A stretch of 64,000 nt of DNA from Polyangia bacterium (GTDB taxonomy: Bacteria; Myxococcota_A; Polyangia; Nannocystales; Nannocystaceae), in NCBI GenBank assembly GCA_030424595.1, contig JAUHWG010000022.1, positions 62,001 to 126,000 of the forward strand. Direction: 5' to 3'. Both the position numbers and the translations under genes were made by a program. The notes under the pieces were generated by a model. It saw only the letters and a list, made by a program, of their open reading frames with translations. It did no database searches and was not told the origin of the DNA. Shown here in pieces: positions 54,593 through 63,840 of this stretch (its first letter is position 1; each line of letters opens with the position of its first letter).

Positions 54593-55303
54593 ATGTCCGC
54601 TGAAGCCTCTGCGCCCGACGCCAGTGCCCGTCCCCTCGGGGCTCCGCCCCCGATCGAGGAGCGCAACTGGTTTCTCCGCCTCTTCATGAGGCAGCCCTAC
54701 ATCGTCGCGTTCTTCATCGGCATCACCTTGATCACCGTGATGCGACCGCTAACACGGCACGTCCCCGACGCGCCGGCGGTCATGTTCCAGGTGCCCGACT
54801 TTAAGCTCGTCGATCAGGATGGCAAGCCCTTCTCGCTGGAGTCGATGCGCGGCGAGGTGTGGGTCGCGGGCTTCATCTTCACCTCGTGCCCGAGCGTCTG
54901 CCCGAAGATCTCGCGGTCGATGGTCGAGCTTCAAGAGAAGTTCGCGACCTTCGACATCGACGCCCGGATGGTCACCTTCTCGGTCGATCCGGAGACCGAC
55001 ACGCCGGAGGTGCTGAGCCGCTACGCGTCGACGATCGGCGCCGATACGTCGCGCTGGAGCTTTGTCACCGGCGACCGAGCGGCGATGGAGGAGCTCGTGG
55101 TCGGCGGCTTCAAGCTAGCGATGGACGAGCCCAAGCCGGTGGGGGAGACGTCGATGTACGATATCGCGCACTCGACCAAGCTCGCGCTGATCGACGCCGA
55201 TGGGGGCATTCGCGGCTTCTACAGCACCGATGAGCTCGGCCTCGATGAGATCTACCACCGGACGCAGCATGTTTTGCGCGACCTCCGGAGGGCCGGACGA
55301 TGA
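54593..55303 (+). CDS. SCO1/SenC/PrrC copper-insertion protein
   Basis: A 236-residue membrane-anchored thioredoxin-fold protein. One membrane helix (about residues 36-55, 'YIVAFFIGITLITVM') precedes the periplasmic domain with the copper site 'FTSCPSVCPKIS' (CxxxCP) and the His in 'YDIAHSTKLAL'. It delivers copper to the CuA centre of cytochrome oxidase. ATG at 54593; upstream of it the frame codes no recognisable sequence. The cytochrome c gene overlaps it by 4 bp. Confidence 0.92.
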   Translation: MSAEASAPDASARPLGAPPPIEERNWFLRLFMRQPYIVAFFIGITLITVMRPLTRHVPDAPAVMFQVPDFKLVDQDGKPFSLESMRGEVWVAGFIFTSCPSVCPKISRSMVELQEKFATFDIDARMVTFSVDPETDTPEVLSRYASTIGADTSRWSFVTGDRAAMEELVVGGFKLAMDEPKPVGETSMYDIAHSTKLALIDADGGIRGFYSTDELGLDEIYHRTQHVLRDLRRAGR

Positions 55304-55821
55304 GGTCGACGATGAGGTCTACAGGGATCCGCCTCGGCCGCGGGCGCCGTCGCAAGAGGCTCGCGAGCGGGTCCGCGATGCGGGCCGCAGCGGCCGCGGG
55401 CGCCTTGCTCCTCGCCGCCTGCACCGAGCCCACGCCAGCCTTCACGGAGCCGATGACCCTCGGCGGCGTCGAGGTGTCCGCCGAGGTGCTCAGCCGCGGC
55501 CAGAAGATCTACGCCAACCACTGCGCCTCCTGCCACGCCGTCGACGGTAGCGGGGCGGGTCCTGCCGCCCGCCACCTGAGCCCCGGACCCCGCGATTTTC
55601 GCACCGCAGAGTTCATCCACAAGGCGGGTGAGGGGGACGTCTTGCCGACCGACGCCGAGCTCCGGCACGTGATCAAAAAGGGCGTTCAGGGCCGCGGAAT
55701 GCCCGCTTGGGGCGCTCTTCGGGATGAAGACATCGACGCCGTCGTCCACTTCATCAAGACCTTTTCGCCGCGCTGGCAAGAGCCCGCGGGCGATCCCCTG
55801 CGGGAGGCCGAGGGGCAGTGA
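55300..55821 (+). CDS. Monoheme cytochrome c lipoprotein
   Basis: A 173-residue predicted lipoprotein (lipobox LLAAC near residue 41) with an Arg-rich N-terminal head before the signal helix. Heme site CASCH in 'YANHCASCHAVDGSGAGPAA', axial Met probably in 'GRGMPAWG'. It is a class I cytochrome c, electron carrier between the quinol oxidising complex and oxidase. The start overlaps the sco stop by ATGA. It is the last gene of this operon; the act operon follows after 310 bp. Confidence 0.9.
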   Translation: MRSTMRSTGIRLGRGRRRKRLASGSAMRAAAAAGALLLAACTEPTPAFTEPMTLGGVEVSAEVLSRGQKIYANHCASCHAVDGSGAGPAARHLSPGPRDFRTAEFIHKAGEGDVLPTDAELRHVIKKGVQGRGMPAWGALRDEDIDAVVHFIKTFSPRWQEPAGDPLREAEGQ

Positions 55822-56131
55822 GTAAAATCCGCACCTCAGGCGCCTGTGGCCGCGACCGTCTGCCCCATCGGCCATCCGAATCGTCGAAGAACCCCGCGTG
55901 ACGGCGAAGACCCGCTAATTCATCCGAAAACCGAGTTTTCGCCCCCCCCGAGACATCCCTGTGAGCCACTTATGATGACCCTCCTCCGCGCTGATTTTTC
56001 GGCCCCTGACCGCGTTCCTGCGGGCCTACGGACAGTTGCCAATCTGGACACAGCCCTGATAGGGTGCGCGCCAACGCAGCGCCTTGGACGCATCCACTTC
56101 CAGGGATCTCTCTGAAAGAAGGTGAAGTGAC
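55822..56131. other. Intergenic region before the act operon
   Basis: 310 bp without a gene. The right half carries a promoter-like pair for actA; the left half shows nothing recognisable apart from runs of C (CCCCCCC near 55940) and short A/T-richer stretches. Confidence 0.6.
56036..56065 (+). promoter_or_regulatory. Promoter of the alternative complex III operon
   Basis: TTGCCA and TAGGGT separated by 18 bp. Transcription would start near 56072, giving a 60-nt leader that ends in AAGGTGA before GTG 56132. This gene therefore uses normal SD-led initiation. Confidence 0.5.
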
Positions 56132-56779
56132 GTGCCGGCCATCTTTCCCCGCTGGACGAACAACATTCCGCTCGCGATCGCCATCCTGGCCCCGATCTTC
56201 GGTGCCGGGCTGGTTGGTGGCGTTTGGTACTACTTCTCGCCGAAGTTTACTGACGCAGGTTATCGGCCAATTCAACCCGTCGCGTTCAGCCACAAGCTGC
56301 ACGCAGGTGACATGGGTATGGACTGCCGTTACTGCCACAACACGGTTGAGCGAGCGGCTCACGCGGCGATCCCGCCGACCCAGACCTGCATGAACTGCCA
56401 CTCGCAGGTCAAGACAGACTCACCCAAGCTCGCGCCGATCCGCGAGAGCTACGAGTCTGGCAAGTCGGTCCCCTGGATCCGCGTCCACCAGCTCCCCGAC
56501 TACGCATTCTTCGACCACCGACCGCACCTCGCGGCCGGCGTTGGTTGTGTCTCCTGCCACGGTCGCATCGATCAGATGACGGTCGTCCAGATGGACCAGC
56601 CGCTGTCGATGAGTTGGTGCCTCGACTGTCACCGCAACCCCGAGCCCAACCTCCGGCCGCTCGATCAGATCACCAACATGGGTTGGGATCCGGCGACCGA
56701 GGACTACGACCCGAAGGCGGACCCCGCGCGCAAGCGCGCTCTGACGCCGCCCGAGCACTGCTCCGGCTGTCACCGCTAA
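56132..56779 (+). CDS. actA: Alternative complex III subunit ActA, pentaheme cytochrome c
   Basis: A 215-residue protein with one membrane helix (about 12-32) and five heme-binding motifs: CRYCH, CMNCH, CVSCH, CLDCH and CSGCH. Five hemes is the canonical number for ActA, which receives electrons from the Fe-S clusters of ActB. GTG start with AAGGTGA spaced 6 nt. It is the first of six consecutive act genes, 24 bp before actB. Confidence 0.93.
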   Translation: MPAIFPRWTNNIPLAIAILAPIFGAGLVGGVWYYFSPKFTDAGYRPIQPVAFSHKLHAGDMGMDCRYCHNTVERAAHAAIPPTQTCMNCHSQVKTDSPKLAPIRESYESGKSVPWIRVHQLPDYAFFDHRPHLAAGVGCVSCHGRIDQMTVVQMDQPLSMSWCLDCHRNPEPNLRPLDQITNMGWDPATEDYDPKADPARKRALTPPEHCSGCHR

Positions 56780-56803
56780 GCAGGGAAAGACGGGTACACG
56801 ACG

Positions 56804-59800
56804 ATGAGCAAGCCCAACGCATCCCTCAAGGCCTACTGGCGCAGCCTCGACGCTCACTCGAGCCTCGCTCAAGGCAGCGCGCCCCAGGCCTCCCACGATG
56901 AGTTCCCGGCCGAGGCGGCGGGCGCAGGCGGCGAGCTGACCCAGCTTCGCGTCCGCCGGCGCTCGTTTGTCGGCATCCTCGGCGCCTCGACGGCGCTGGC
57001 GGGGCTGACCACCGGCTGCATCCGCAAGCCGGTCGAACGGATCCTCCCCTTCGCCAAGCGCCCCGAGGACGTCATCCCCGGCGAGGCGCTCTTCTACTCC
57101 ACCGGTTTCCAGGCTGGCGGCAGCGTTCTCGGCATCCTCGCCGAGGCGACCGACGGTCGGCCGATCAAGATCGAGGGCAACCCCAAGCACGGTGCCTCGC
57201 AGGGGGCGACCGACGTCTGGGCGCAGGCGAGCGTGCTCTCGCTCTACGACCCTGACCGCAGCCAGTTCCCGCAGACCCTAGAGGAGGGCGAGCTCGTCGG
57301 CGCAGATTGGGAGACCGCTCGCGCCGGGGTCGACGAGATCCTCGGGGCGGCCCGCAAGGCCGGCGGCAAGGGCATGGCCCTGGTCATCCCCTGGACCGTG
57401 TCGCCGTCGCTGCGCGCCCAGCTCGACACGCTCAAGAAGAACTACCCGCAGGGGCGCCTCTTCCTCTGCGACCCGATGGCGCCGATCAACTCGACGGCGA
57501 GCGTCGAGATGCTCGCCCAGCCGGGCGCGCGGGTGACCCATCACCTCTCGGGCGCGTCGGTCGTCGTCTCCATCGACAGCGACTTCATGGGCGCGGAGCA
57601 GGACCACGTCCGCCTCTCCAAGGAGTTCGCCCGCAAGCGCGCGCCCCTCGGCCAGGGCGACCCGATGAACCGGCTCTACGTGGTCGAGCCCCACTTCTCC
57701 TCGACCGGAGCGAACGCGGATCACCGCCTCCCGCTCCGCTCGTCGAAGATCGGGCCCTTCCTCATCGCCCTCGCCCACGAGCTGGCGACCAACCACGGGG
57801 TGTCGATGCCCTCGTCCTTCGAGGGGGTTATCGGAGCGCAGGAGCTCGGCGAGCAGGAGGCCAAGTGGGTCGCCGCCCTCGCCAAGGAGCTCATCGCCGC
57901 CCGCGACGACCGTGAGAGCCACTCCGCGATCCTCATCGGCGAGCGCCAGCCGGCGTGGGTCCACGGCCTCGGCCTGATCCTCAACATCGCCCTCGGCAAC
58001 CAGACCAAGAGCGTCCACCTCCGGGTCGACGACAGCGCTCCGGTGACCGAGGACCTGAAGGCCCTCGCGGAGGGCCTCAGCTCCGGCGCGATCACCTCGG
58101 TCTTCTGTCTGGACACCAACCCGGCCCTGGTCGCCCCCGGCGAGCTCGGCATGGTCGAGCTGCTCGGCAACGCGACCGTCGTCCACGCCGGCTACCACGC
58201 GGACGAGACCGCCCGTCTCGCCGCCTGGCACCTCCCGATAAACCACCAGCTGGAGTCCTGGGGCGACCTCGAGTCGTCCGAGGGGATCGTCACGATCTGC
58301 CAGCCGCTGATCCTGCCGATGTACGACACGAAGTCGACGGTGGAGATCCTCGCCTGGTGGGCCACCGGCGCTGGCGCGCCGAACTACGACCTCGTCTACT
58401 CCTACTGGAAGAAGCTGCTCGGCGGGAACTTCTCGAAGCGGCGCTGGGAGCAGTGGCTCCACGACGGGATCGTCTCGGGGATCCCGCGCTCGCCCGGAAT
58501 CCCGCTCTTCGAGCACTTCGACACGCTCGCCGAGGCGATCACCGAGGGCACCGAGAAGTACGGCCCCGACACAGCCTTTGAGGTCAACTTCCACATCGAC
58601 CCGAAGGTCGGCGACGGCCGCTACGCGAGCAACGGCTGGCTGCAAGAGTGTCCGCACCCGATGTCCAAGCTCTGCTGGGACAACGGCGCGTACATCAGCC
58701 CCGCCGACGCGAAGGAGCTCGGGGTCGAGAACTGCGATCTCCTGAACATCCAGGTCGGTGAGCGCACCGTCCAGGTGCCGGTCTGGATCATGCCGGGCCA
58801 GGCGCGGCAGACCGTCTCCCTCAACATCGGCTACGGCCGCGAGGGCATCGGCTTCGTCTCCGAGGACGCGGGCGTCAACGTCTATCCGCTCCAGGCCGCC
58901 AAGAACAGCTGGTTTGTCGCCAACGCGGGCGTCTCCAAGTTCGGCGGCCAGCGGATGATCTACTCGACCCAGGACCACGGGACCTTGGACCCCGGCCTCG
59001 GGTACCCGCTGCGCCCGATCGTCCGCGAGACGACGGTCGACGCCGAGGGCAAGTGGGCCAACCCGGAGTTCGCCGACGAAGGCGACCTCATGAAGCCGGA
59101 GGATCTCAAGTCCCTCTGGGAGCACAACACCGAGCCGACCCTCGGCGAGCCCAAGCTCATCGGCAAGCAGCAGTGGGGGATGGTCATCGACCTCAACCGC
59201 TGCAACGGCTGCAGCGCCTGCGTCGTCGCCTGCCAGGCGGAGAACAACATCCCCCTGGTCGGCAAGAAGGACGTCGGCAACGGCCGCGAGATGCATTGGA
59301 TCCGCCTCGACCGCTACTTCTCGGGCTGGGACGCGGAGTCCCCCGAGGCGGTCATGCAGCCGATGCTCTGCCAGCACTGCGAGACCGCTCCCTGTGAGAA
59401 CGTCTGCCCCGTCGCGGCGACGACCCACAGCCCCGAGGGCCTCAACGACATGGCCTACAACCGCTGTATCGGCACTCGCTACTGCGCGAATAACTGCCCG
59501 TACAAGGTTCGACGCTTCAACTTCCACAACTACAACAAGCGGATGGACGAGGATTGGGGCCAGGACCCGGTGGGTAGCATGGTCCGCAACCCCGACGTCA
59601 CGGTCCGCTTCCGCGGTGTCATCGAGAAGTGCACCTACTGCGTGCAGCGGATCAATGGCGCCAAGATCGCGGCTCACGTCGCCGGCGAAGACACCGTCCC
59701 GGACGGTGTGATCGTCAGCGCCTGTGAGCAGGTCTGCCCGAGCGAGGCGATCGTCTTCGGCGACGTCGCGGACCCGACCTCTCGGGTCTCCAAGCTCAAG

Positions 59801-59899
59801 GCGACCCAGCGCAACTACGGGGTCCTCTCCGACCTCCTCACTCGGCCGCGTACGACCTACCTCGGTCGTATCCGCAACCCCAATCCGGAGCTCGCGTAA
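56804..59899 (+). CDS. actB: Alternative complex III subunit ActB, Mo-family-like and Fe-S protein
   Basis: A 1031-residue periplasmic subunit. A twin-arginine signal (VRRRSFVGIL, residues 50-59) is followed by a lipobox-like 'TTGCIRK' and the molybdopterin-oxidoreductase-like domain up to about 780, which in ACIII lacks Mo cofactor. The C-terminal part has four ferredoxin motifs: 'NRCNGCSACVVAC', 'CQHCETAPCENVCP', 'CIGTRYCANNCPYK' and 'CTYCVQRINGAK ... CEQVCPSEAI', expected to bind three [4Fe-4S] and one [3Fe-4S]. Fusion of B1 and B2 parts in one chain is the common ActB form. It oxidises quinol electrons and passes them to ActA. Confidence 0.95.
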   Translation: MSKPNASLKAYWRSLDAHSSLAQGSAPQASHDEFPAEAAGAGGELTQLRVRRRSFVGILGASTALAGLTTGCIRKPVERILPFAKRPEDVIPGEALFYSTGFQAGGSVLGILAEATDGRPIKIEGNPKHGASQGATDVWAQASVLSLYDPDRSQFPQTLEEGELVGADWETARAGVDEILGAARKAGGKGMALVIPWTVSPSLRAQLDTLKKNYPQGRLFLCDPMAPINSTASVEMLAQPGARVTHHLSGASVVVSIDSDFMGAEQDHVRLSKEFARKRAPLGQGDPMNRLYVVEPHFSSTGANADHRLPLRSSKIGPFLIALAHELATNHGVSMPSSFEGVIGAQELGEQEAKWVAALAKELIAARDDRESHSAILIGERQPAWVHGLGLILNIALGNQTKSVHLRVDDSAPVTEDLKALAEGLSSGAITSVFCLDTNPALVAPGELGMVELLGNATVVHAGYHADETARLAAWHLPINHQLESWGDLESSEGIVTICQPLILPMYDTKSTVEILAWWATGAGAPNYDLVYSYWKKLLGGNFSKRRWEQWLHDGIVSGIPRSPGIPLFEHFDTLAEAITEGTEKYGPDTAFEVNFHIDPKVGDGRYASNGWLQECPHPMSKLCWDNGAYISPADAKELGVENCDLLNIQVGERTVQVPVWIMPGQARQTVSLNIGYGREGIGFVSEDAGVNVYPLQAAKNSWFVANAGVSKFGGQRMIYSTQDHGTLDPGLGYPLRPIVRETTVDAEGKWANPEFADEGDLMKPEDLKSLWEHNTEPTLGEPKLIGKQQWGMVIDLNRCNGCSACVVACQAENNIPLVGKKDVGNGREMHWIRLDRYFSGWDAESPEAVMQPMLCQHCETAPCENVCPVAATTHSPEGLNDMAYNRCIGTRYCANNCPYKVRRFNFHNYNKRMDEDWGQDPVGSMVRNPDVTVRFRGVIEKCTYCVQRINGAKIAAHVAGEDTVPDGVIVSACEQVCPSEAIVFGDVADPTSRVSKLKATQRNYGVLSDLLTRPRTTYLGRIRNPNPELA

Positions 59900-59902
59900 G
59901 TC

Positions 59903-61294
59903 ATGGCAGCCTTTGACGAACTCGATCCGCTCACAGGACGTAAGGTCCTGGTTGAGAACTTTCAGACCTTTCACGAGGTCACGGAGACCGTCGCCGCGCC
60001 GATCGAGATCCCCAGCGGACGCTGGTGGGCCTTCTTCCTGGCGTCGCTGATGCTGCTCGGCCTGCTGGGGGTCTCCCTCGGCTGGCTCTTCTGGGAGGGC
60101 ATCGGCATCTGGGGCCTCAACAACCCCGTCGACTGGGGTTGGGCGATTGTCAACTTCGTCTTCTGGGTCGGCATCGGTCACGCCGGTACGCTGATCTCCG
60201 CGGTTCTCTTCCTCTTCCGTCAGAAGTGGAGGACCTCGATCAACCGCGCCGCCGAGGCGATGACCATCTTCGCGGTCATCTGCGCGCTCCTCTTCCCGAC
60301 GGTCCACGCCGGTCGCCCCTGGGTCCTCTACTGGGCCCTGCCGATCCCGAACCAGATGGGGATGTGGCCGAACTTCCGCTCACCGCTCCTCTGGGACGTG
60401 TTCGCGGTCTCGACCTACTTCACCGTCTCGCTGATGTTCTGGTACGTCGGCCTGATCCCGGACCTCGCGACCATGCGCGACCGGGCGAAGACCAAGGCGC
60501 GCAGGATCGCCTACGGCATCTTCTCGCTGGGGTGGCGCGGTTCGACCCGCCACTGGCAGCACTACGAGAAGGCCTACCTGATCCTCGCCGGCCTCGCGAC
60601 GCCGCTGGTCCTCTCGGTTCACACCATCGTTAGCTTCGACTTCGCGGTCTCCCAGCTCCCGGGCTGGCACACGACGATCTTCCCGCCCTACTTCGTCGCA
60701 GGCGCGATCTTCTCCGGCTTCGGCATGGTGCTGACGCTGATGATCCCTCTCCGAGTTTGGTTCAAGCTCGAGAACTTCATCACCATCAAGCACCTGGAGA
60801 ACATGGCGAAGATCATCCTCGTGACCGGCACAATGGTCGGATACGCGTACGGGATGGAGTTCTTCATCGCCTGGTACTCCGGTAACGCCTACGAGTCGTT
60901 CGCCTTCGCGAACCGCGCGTTCGGCGACTACTGGTGGGCCTACTGGACGATGATCAGCTGCAACGTCATCTCCCCGCAGCTCTTCTGGTTCAAGGCCGTC
61001 CGCCGCAGCCCGCTCGCCCTCTTCATCATCTCGATCTTCGTCAATATCGGGATGTGGTTCGAGCGCTTCGTCATCACCGTGACGTCGCTGCACCACGACT
61101 TCCTGCCGTCGTCCTGGGACTACTACTCGCCGACGCTGTGGGACGTGACGACGCTGCTCGGCAGCTTCGGCCTCTTCTTCACGCTCTTCTGCCTGTTCTG
61201 CCGCTACCTCCCGGTCATCGCGATCGCCGAGGTGAAGTCGGTGATGCCGCAGGCGGACCCCCACTACGACCCGAAGGGTGACCACCATGGCTAA
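59903..61294 (+). CDS. actC: Alternative complex III subunit ActC, NrfD-like quinol oxidase
   Basis: A 463-residue integral membrane protein with about ten helices. It begins '[26 protein letters not shown]', and '[31 protein letters not shown]' carries the conserved residues that form the quinol site in NrfD/PsrC-family proteins. '[21 protein letters not shown]' and '[19 protein letters not shown]' are further ActC hallmarks. Start 3 nt after actB. Its end overlaps actD by 8 bp. Confidence 0.95.
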   Translation: MAAFDELDPLTGRKVLVENFQTFHEVTETVAAPIEIPSGRWWAFFLASLMLLGLLGVSLGWLFWEGIGIWGLNNPVDWGWAIVNFVFWVGIGHAGTLISAVLFLFRQKWRTSINRAAEAMTIFAVICALLFPTVHAGRPWVLYWALPIPNQMGMWPNFRSPLLWDVFAVSTYFTVSLMFWYVGLIPDLATMRDRAKTKARRIAYGIFSLGWRGSTRHWQHYEKAYLILAGLATPLVLSVHTIVSFDFAVSQLPGWHTTIFPPYFVAGAIFSGFGMVLTLMIPLRVWFKLENFITIKHLENMAKIILVTGTMVGYAYGMEFFIAWYSGNAYESFAFANRAFGDYWWAYWTMISCNVISPQLFWFKAVRRSPLALFIISIFVNIGMWFERFVITVTSLHHDFLPSSWDYYSPTLWDVTTLLGSFGLFFTLFCLFCRYLPVIAIAEVKSVMPQADPHYDPKGDHHG

Positions 61295-61832
61295 GCCCAG
61301 CAAGAAGAAGGTCTTCGGCCTCCTGGCCGAGTACGAGACGCCGCGGGAGATCTTCGCGGCCTGCGAGAAGGTCCGCGACGCGGGCTACCAGAAGTGGGAC
61401 TCGTACACCCCCTTCCCGGTGCACAACCTCGACAAGGCGATGGGGCTCAAGCCGTCGATGCTCGGCTGGCTGGTCTTCGTCTGCGGTATCTCCGGGGCGA
61501 GCGGCGGCATGCTGCTCCAGTGGTGGACCTCGACGATCGAGTACCCGATCATCATCGCCGCGAAGCCGTACTTCTCGTACCAGGCCTTCGTCCCGGTGAC
61601 CTTCGAGCTCGGCATCCTCCTCGCCTCCTTCGCGGCGGTCTTCGGGATGCTCGCGTTCAACCGACTGCCGCAGTGGTACCACTCCTGTTTCAACAGTGAG
61701 CGTTTCGCGCGGGTGACGGACGACAAGTTCTTCATCTGCATCGAGTCGACGGACCCGAAGTACAGCCCCGAGAAGACCCGCTCCCTCCTCGAGGGGACCG
61801 GCGCGGCCCACATCGAGGAAGTCGAGGACTAA
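61287..61832 (+). CDS. actD: Alternative complex III subunit ActD
   Basis: A 181-residue membrane protein with two helices ('[20 protein letters not shown]' and '[20 protein letters not shown]'). The N-terminal soluble part '[38 protein letters not shown]' is the ActD (DUF3341) signature. No cofactor is expected. ATG at 61287 has AAGGGTGA upstream; a GTG at 61278 is an alternative. It overlaps actC by 8 bp. Confidence 0.94.
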   Translation: MAKPSKKKVFGLLAEYETPREIFAACEKVRDAGYQKWDSYTPFPVHNLDKAMGLKPSMLGWLVFVCGISGASGGMLLQWWTSTIEYPIIIAAKPYFSYQAFVPVTFELGILLASFAAVFGMLAFNRLPQWYHSCFNSERFARVTDDKFFICIESTDPKYSPEKTRSLLEGTGAAHIEEVED

Positions 61833-61834
61833 GC

Positions 61835-62542
61835 ATGACGCGCACGACCGCAACACGCTGTCTCAAGGGGTCTTTGCTCGGCGCGGCTGTGATCGCCGGC
61901 GGTCTCCTGGCGGGATGCCAGGGCAACCGCTCCGACGAGCCGCCGGTGCACCTCCTGCACAACATGGACTTCCAAGCCCGCTTCGACGCGCAGGAGAAGA
62001 ACGACTTCTTCTACGACGTCGACTGCCCGGAGGAGGCCGCCGCCGATGATGCCGCGGCCGAGGAGGCCGCCGAGCACGGCGAGCACGCGCCGCACCGGAC
62101 GAAGACCTGCTACGGCCGGGCCATGCGCGAGCCGGTCGCCGGCACCGTCGCCCGGGGCCACCTCAAGGACGACGACCACCTCTACAGGGGTCGCGGCGCG
62201 GACGATCGGCTCGCCGACACGCTGCCGGTCCAGATCGAGCTCAACGCAGCCCTGCTCGCCCGCGGCGAGGAGCGCTACAACATCTACTGCCAGCCCTGCC
62301 ACGACTACTCCGGTAACGGCGAGGGCGTCGCGACCCAGCGCGGCGGTGGCTTCAAGGTTCAGCCGCCGAGCTACCACATCGACCGTCTACGGGCGATGCC
62401 GCTCGGCTACTTCTTCAAGGTGATCACGGACGGGCAGGGGACGATGCTCTCCTACGCGTCGCAGATTCCGGTCGAGGATCGCTGGGCGATCGCCGTCTGG
62501 GTCCGCACCCTCCAGGTCAGTCGCACAAAGGGAGGCAAGTGA
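61835..62542 (+). CDS. actE: Alternative complex III subunit ActE, monoheme cytochrome c lipoprotein
   Basis: A 235-residue predicted lipoprotein (lipobox LLAGC). Heme site CQPCH in 'RYNIYCQPCHDYSGNGEG', with the axial Met in 'GTMLSYASQIP' or 'RAMPLG'. Around residues 65-90 lies an Ala/Glu/Asp-rich insert followed by His-rich 'EHGEHAPHRTKTC', bounded by Cys at 'DCPEEA' and 'TCYGRAM' that could pair. ActE accepts electrons from the complex core. Start 2 nt after actD. Confidence 0.93.
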   Translation: MTRTTATRCLKGSLLGAAVIAGGLLAGCQGNRSDEPPVHLLHNMDFQARFDAQEKNDFFYDVDCPEEAAADDAAAEEAAEHGEHAPHRTKTCYGRAMREPVAGTVARGHLKDDDHLYRGRGADDRLADTLPVQIELNAALLARGEERYNIYCQPCHDYSGNGEGVATQRGGGFKVQPPSYHIDRLRAMPLGYFFKVITDGQGTMLSYASQIPVEDRWAIAVWVRTLQVSRTKGGK

Positions 62543-63798
62543 TGTCGTCGCACGGCCCCAAGAAAGTCTCGAAGGAGCAGATCTGGATCAAGCCAGGTTC
62601 GCTCTGGGCTCGCCTGCCGATCATCGGCGTCGTCCTCGCGGCCATCGGCCTCGGCGGCTCCTTCTCGATGATGGGCGAGCACCCGCAGGAGTTTTGGTAC
62701 GCGTACCTGACCGCCCTCGCGATCTTCATCGCCTTCGGCCTGGGCGGGCTCTTCTTCGTCATCATCCAGCACGTGACCCGCGCTGGTTGGTCGATCGTCG
62801 TCCGCCGTCTGGCGGAGAACGTGATGATCACCCTCCCGGCGCTCAGCTTGCTGGCGCTGCCGGTGGTCTTCATGGGCACCCACGAGCTCTACGAGTGGAC
62901 CCACCTCGACGTGGTCGCCGCCGACACGATGCTCTCGGCGAAGCAGCCCTACCTCAACGAGGGCTTCTTCACCCAGCGGATGCTCGCCTACTTCGGCGTG
63001 TGGACCCTCCTCTCGGTCCTCTTCTACGGCTGGTCGACCTCGCAGGACGACGCCACGGGTGAGGCGATCACGAAGAAGGCGCACTCGATGCGCTGGCTCT
63101 CGGCGCCCGGCGTCGCGCTCTTCGCGATCTCGATGACGTTCTTCGCGTTCGACGCCCTGATGTCGCTGGACCCGCACTGGTTCTCGACGATGTTCGGCGT
63201 CTACTACTTCGCCGGGATCGCCGTGACATCGCACGCGATGCTCGCCCTCCTCTCGGTCGCCCTGCGCAAGTCGGGCTACCTCCAGGGCGTCGTCACCGAG
63301 GAGCACAACCACTCCCTCGGGAAGCTGATGTTCGGCTTCACGGTGTTCTTCGCGTACATCGGCTTTAGCCAGTACTTCCTCATCTGGTACGCGAACATCC
63401 CTGAGGAGACCCGCTGGTTCGCCTACCGGATCAACGGCGACTTCCTCTACCTGAGCGGTCTGCTCGCGATCGGTCGCTTCGTCATCCCCTTCTTCTTCCT
63501 CGTCTCGAGGGTGATCAAGCGGAACTCGAACACCCTGATGCTGGCGGCGATCTGGATCCTCCTGATGGAGTTCATCGACATGTACTGGCTCGTCCAGCCG
63601 GTCCTGGTGAACCACCACGCTCAGCACGCGGAGCACGCGGAGGCGCTGCAGATGCACCTCGGCGCGCTCGACATCCTGACGGTCGTCGGCGTCGGCGGGG
63701 TCTTCCTCGCGGTCTTCGGCTGGGCGCTCGCGCGCAAGGCGCTTATCCCCGTCAACGACCCGCGGACCCAGGAGTCCCTGGAGTTCGAGGACTTCTGA
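62542..63798 (+). CDS. actF: Alternative complex III subunit ActF, NrfD-like membrane protein
   Basis: A 418-residue integral membrane protein of about ten helices, homologous to ActC in fold. Motifs 'FVIIQHVTRAGWSIVVRRLAENVMIT', 'HELYEWTHLD' and 'SKEQIWIKPGSLWARLPIIG' are typical of ActF. ATG at 62542 has GGAGG 6 nt upstream and overlaps the actE stop by one base (TGATG); a GTG one codon earlier is less likely. The paired NrfD-like subunits ActC/ActF form the membrane core. Confidence 0.94.
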   Translation: MSSHGPKKVSKEQIWIKPGSLWARLPIIGVVLAAIGLGGSFSMMGEHPQEFWYAYLTALAIFIAFGLGGLFFVIIQHVTRAGWSIVVRRLAENVMITLPALSLLALPVVFMGTHELYEWTHLDVVAADTMLSAKQPYLNEGFFTQRMLAYFGVWTLLSVLFYGWSTSQDDATGEAITKKAHSMRWLSAPGVALFAISMTFFAFDALMSLDPHWFSTMFGVYYFAGIAVTSHAMLALLSVALRKSGYLQGVVTEEHNHSLGKLMFGFTVFFAYIGFSQYFLIWYANIPEETRWFAYRINGDFLYLSGLLAIGRFVIPFFFLVSRVIKRNSNTLMLAAIWILLMEFIDMYWLVQPVLVNHHAQHAEHAEALQMHLGALDILTVVGVGGVFLAVFGWALARKALIPVNDPRTQESLEFEDF

Positions 63799-63840
63799 TG
63801 ATCGCCTGATCATCTTCGCTGGAGAGACAGGAGCGACCTC

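Noticed and set aside
57278-60307. A 1009-residue open frame on the strand opposite actB
   Set aside because: Its composition is Arg/Asp/Glu/Val-rich without any recognisable domain and it mirrors the codon positions of actB; typical of antisense frames in GC-rich DNA. Similar long antisense frames at 2090-3739, 45309-47147, 27329-29500 and 33017-35023 were dropped for the same reason.
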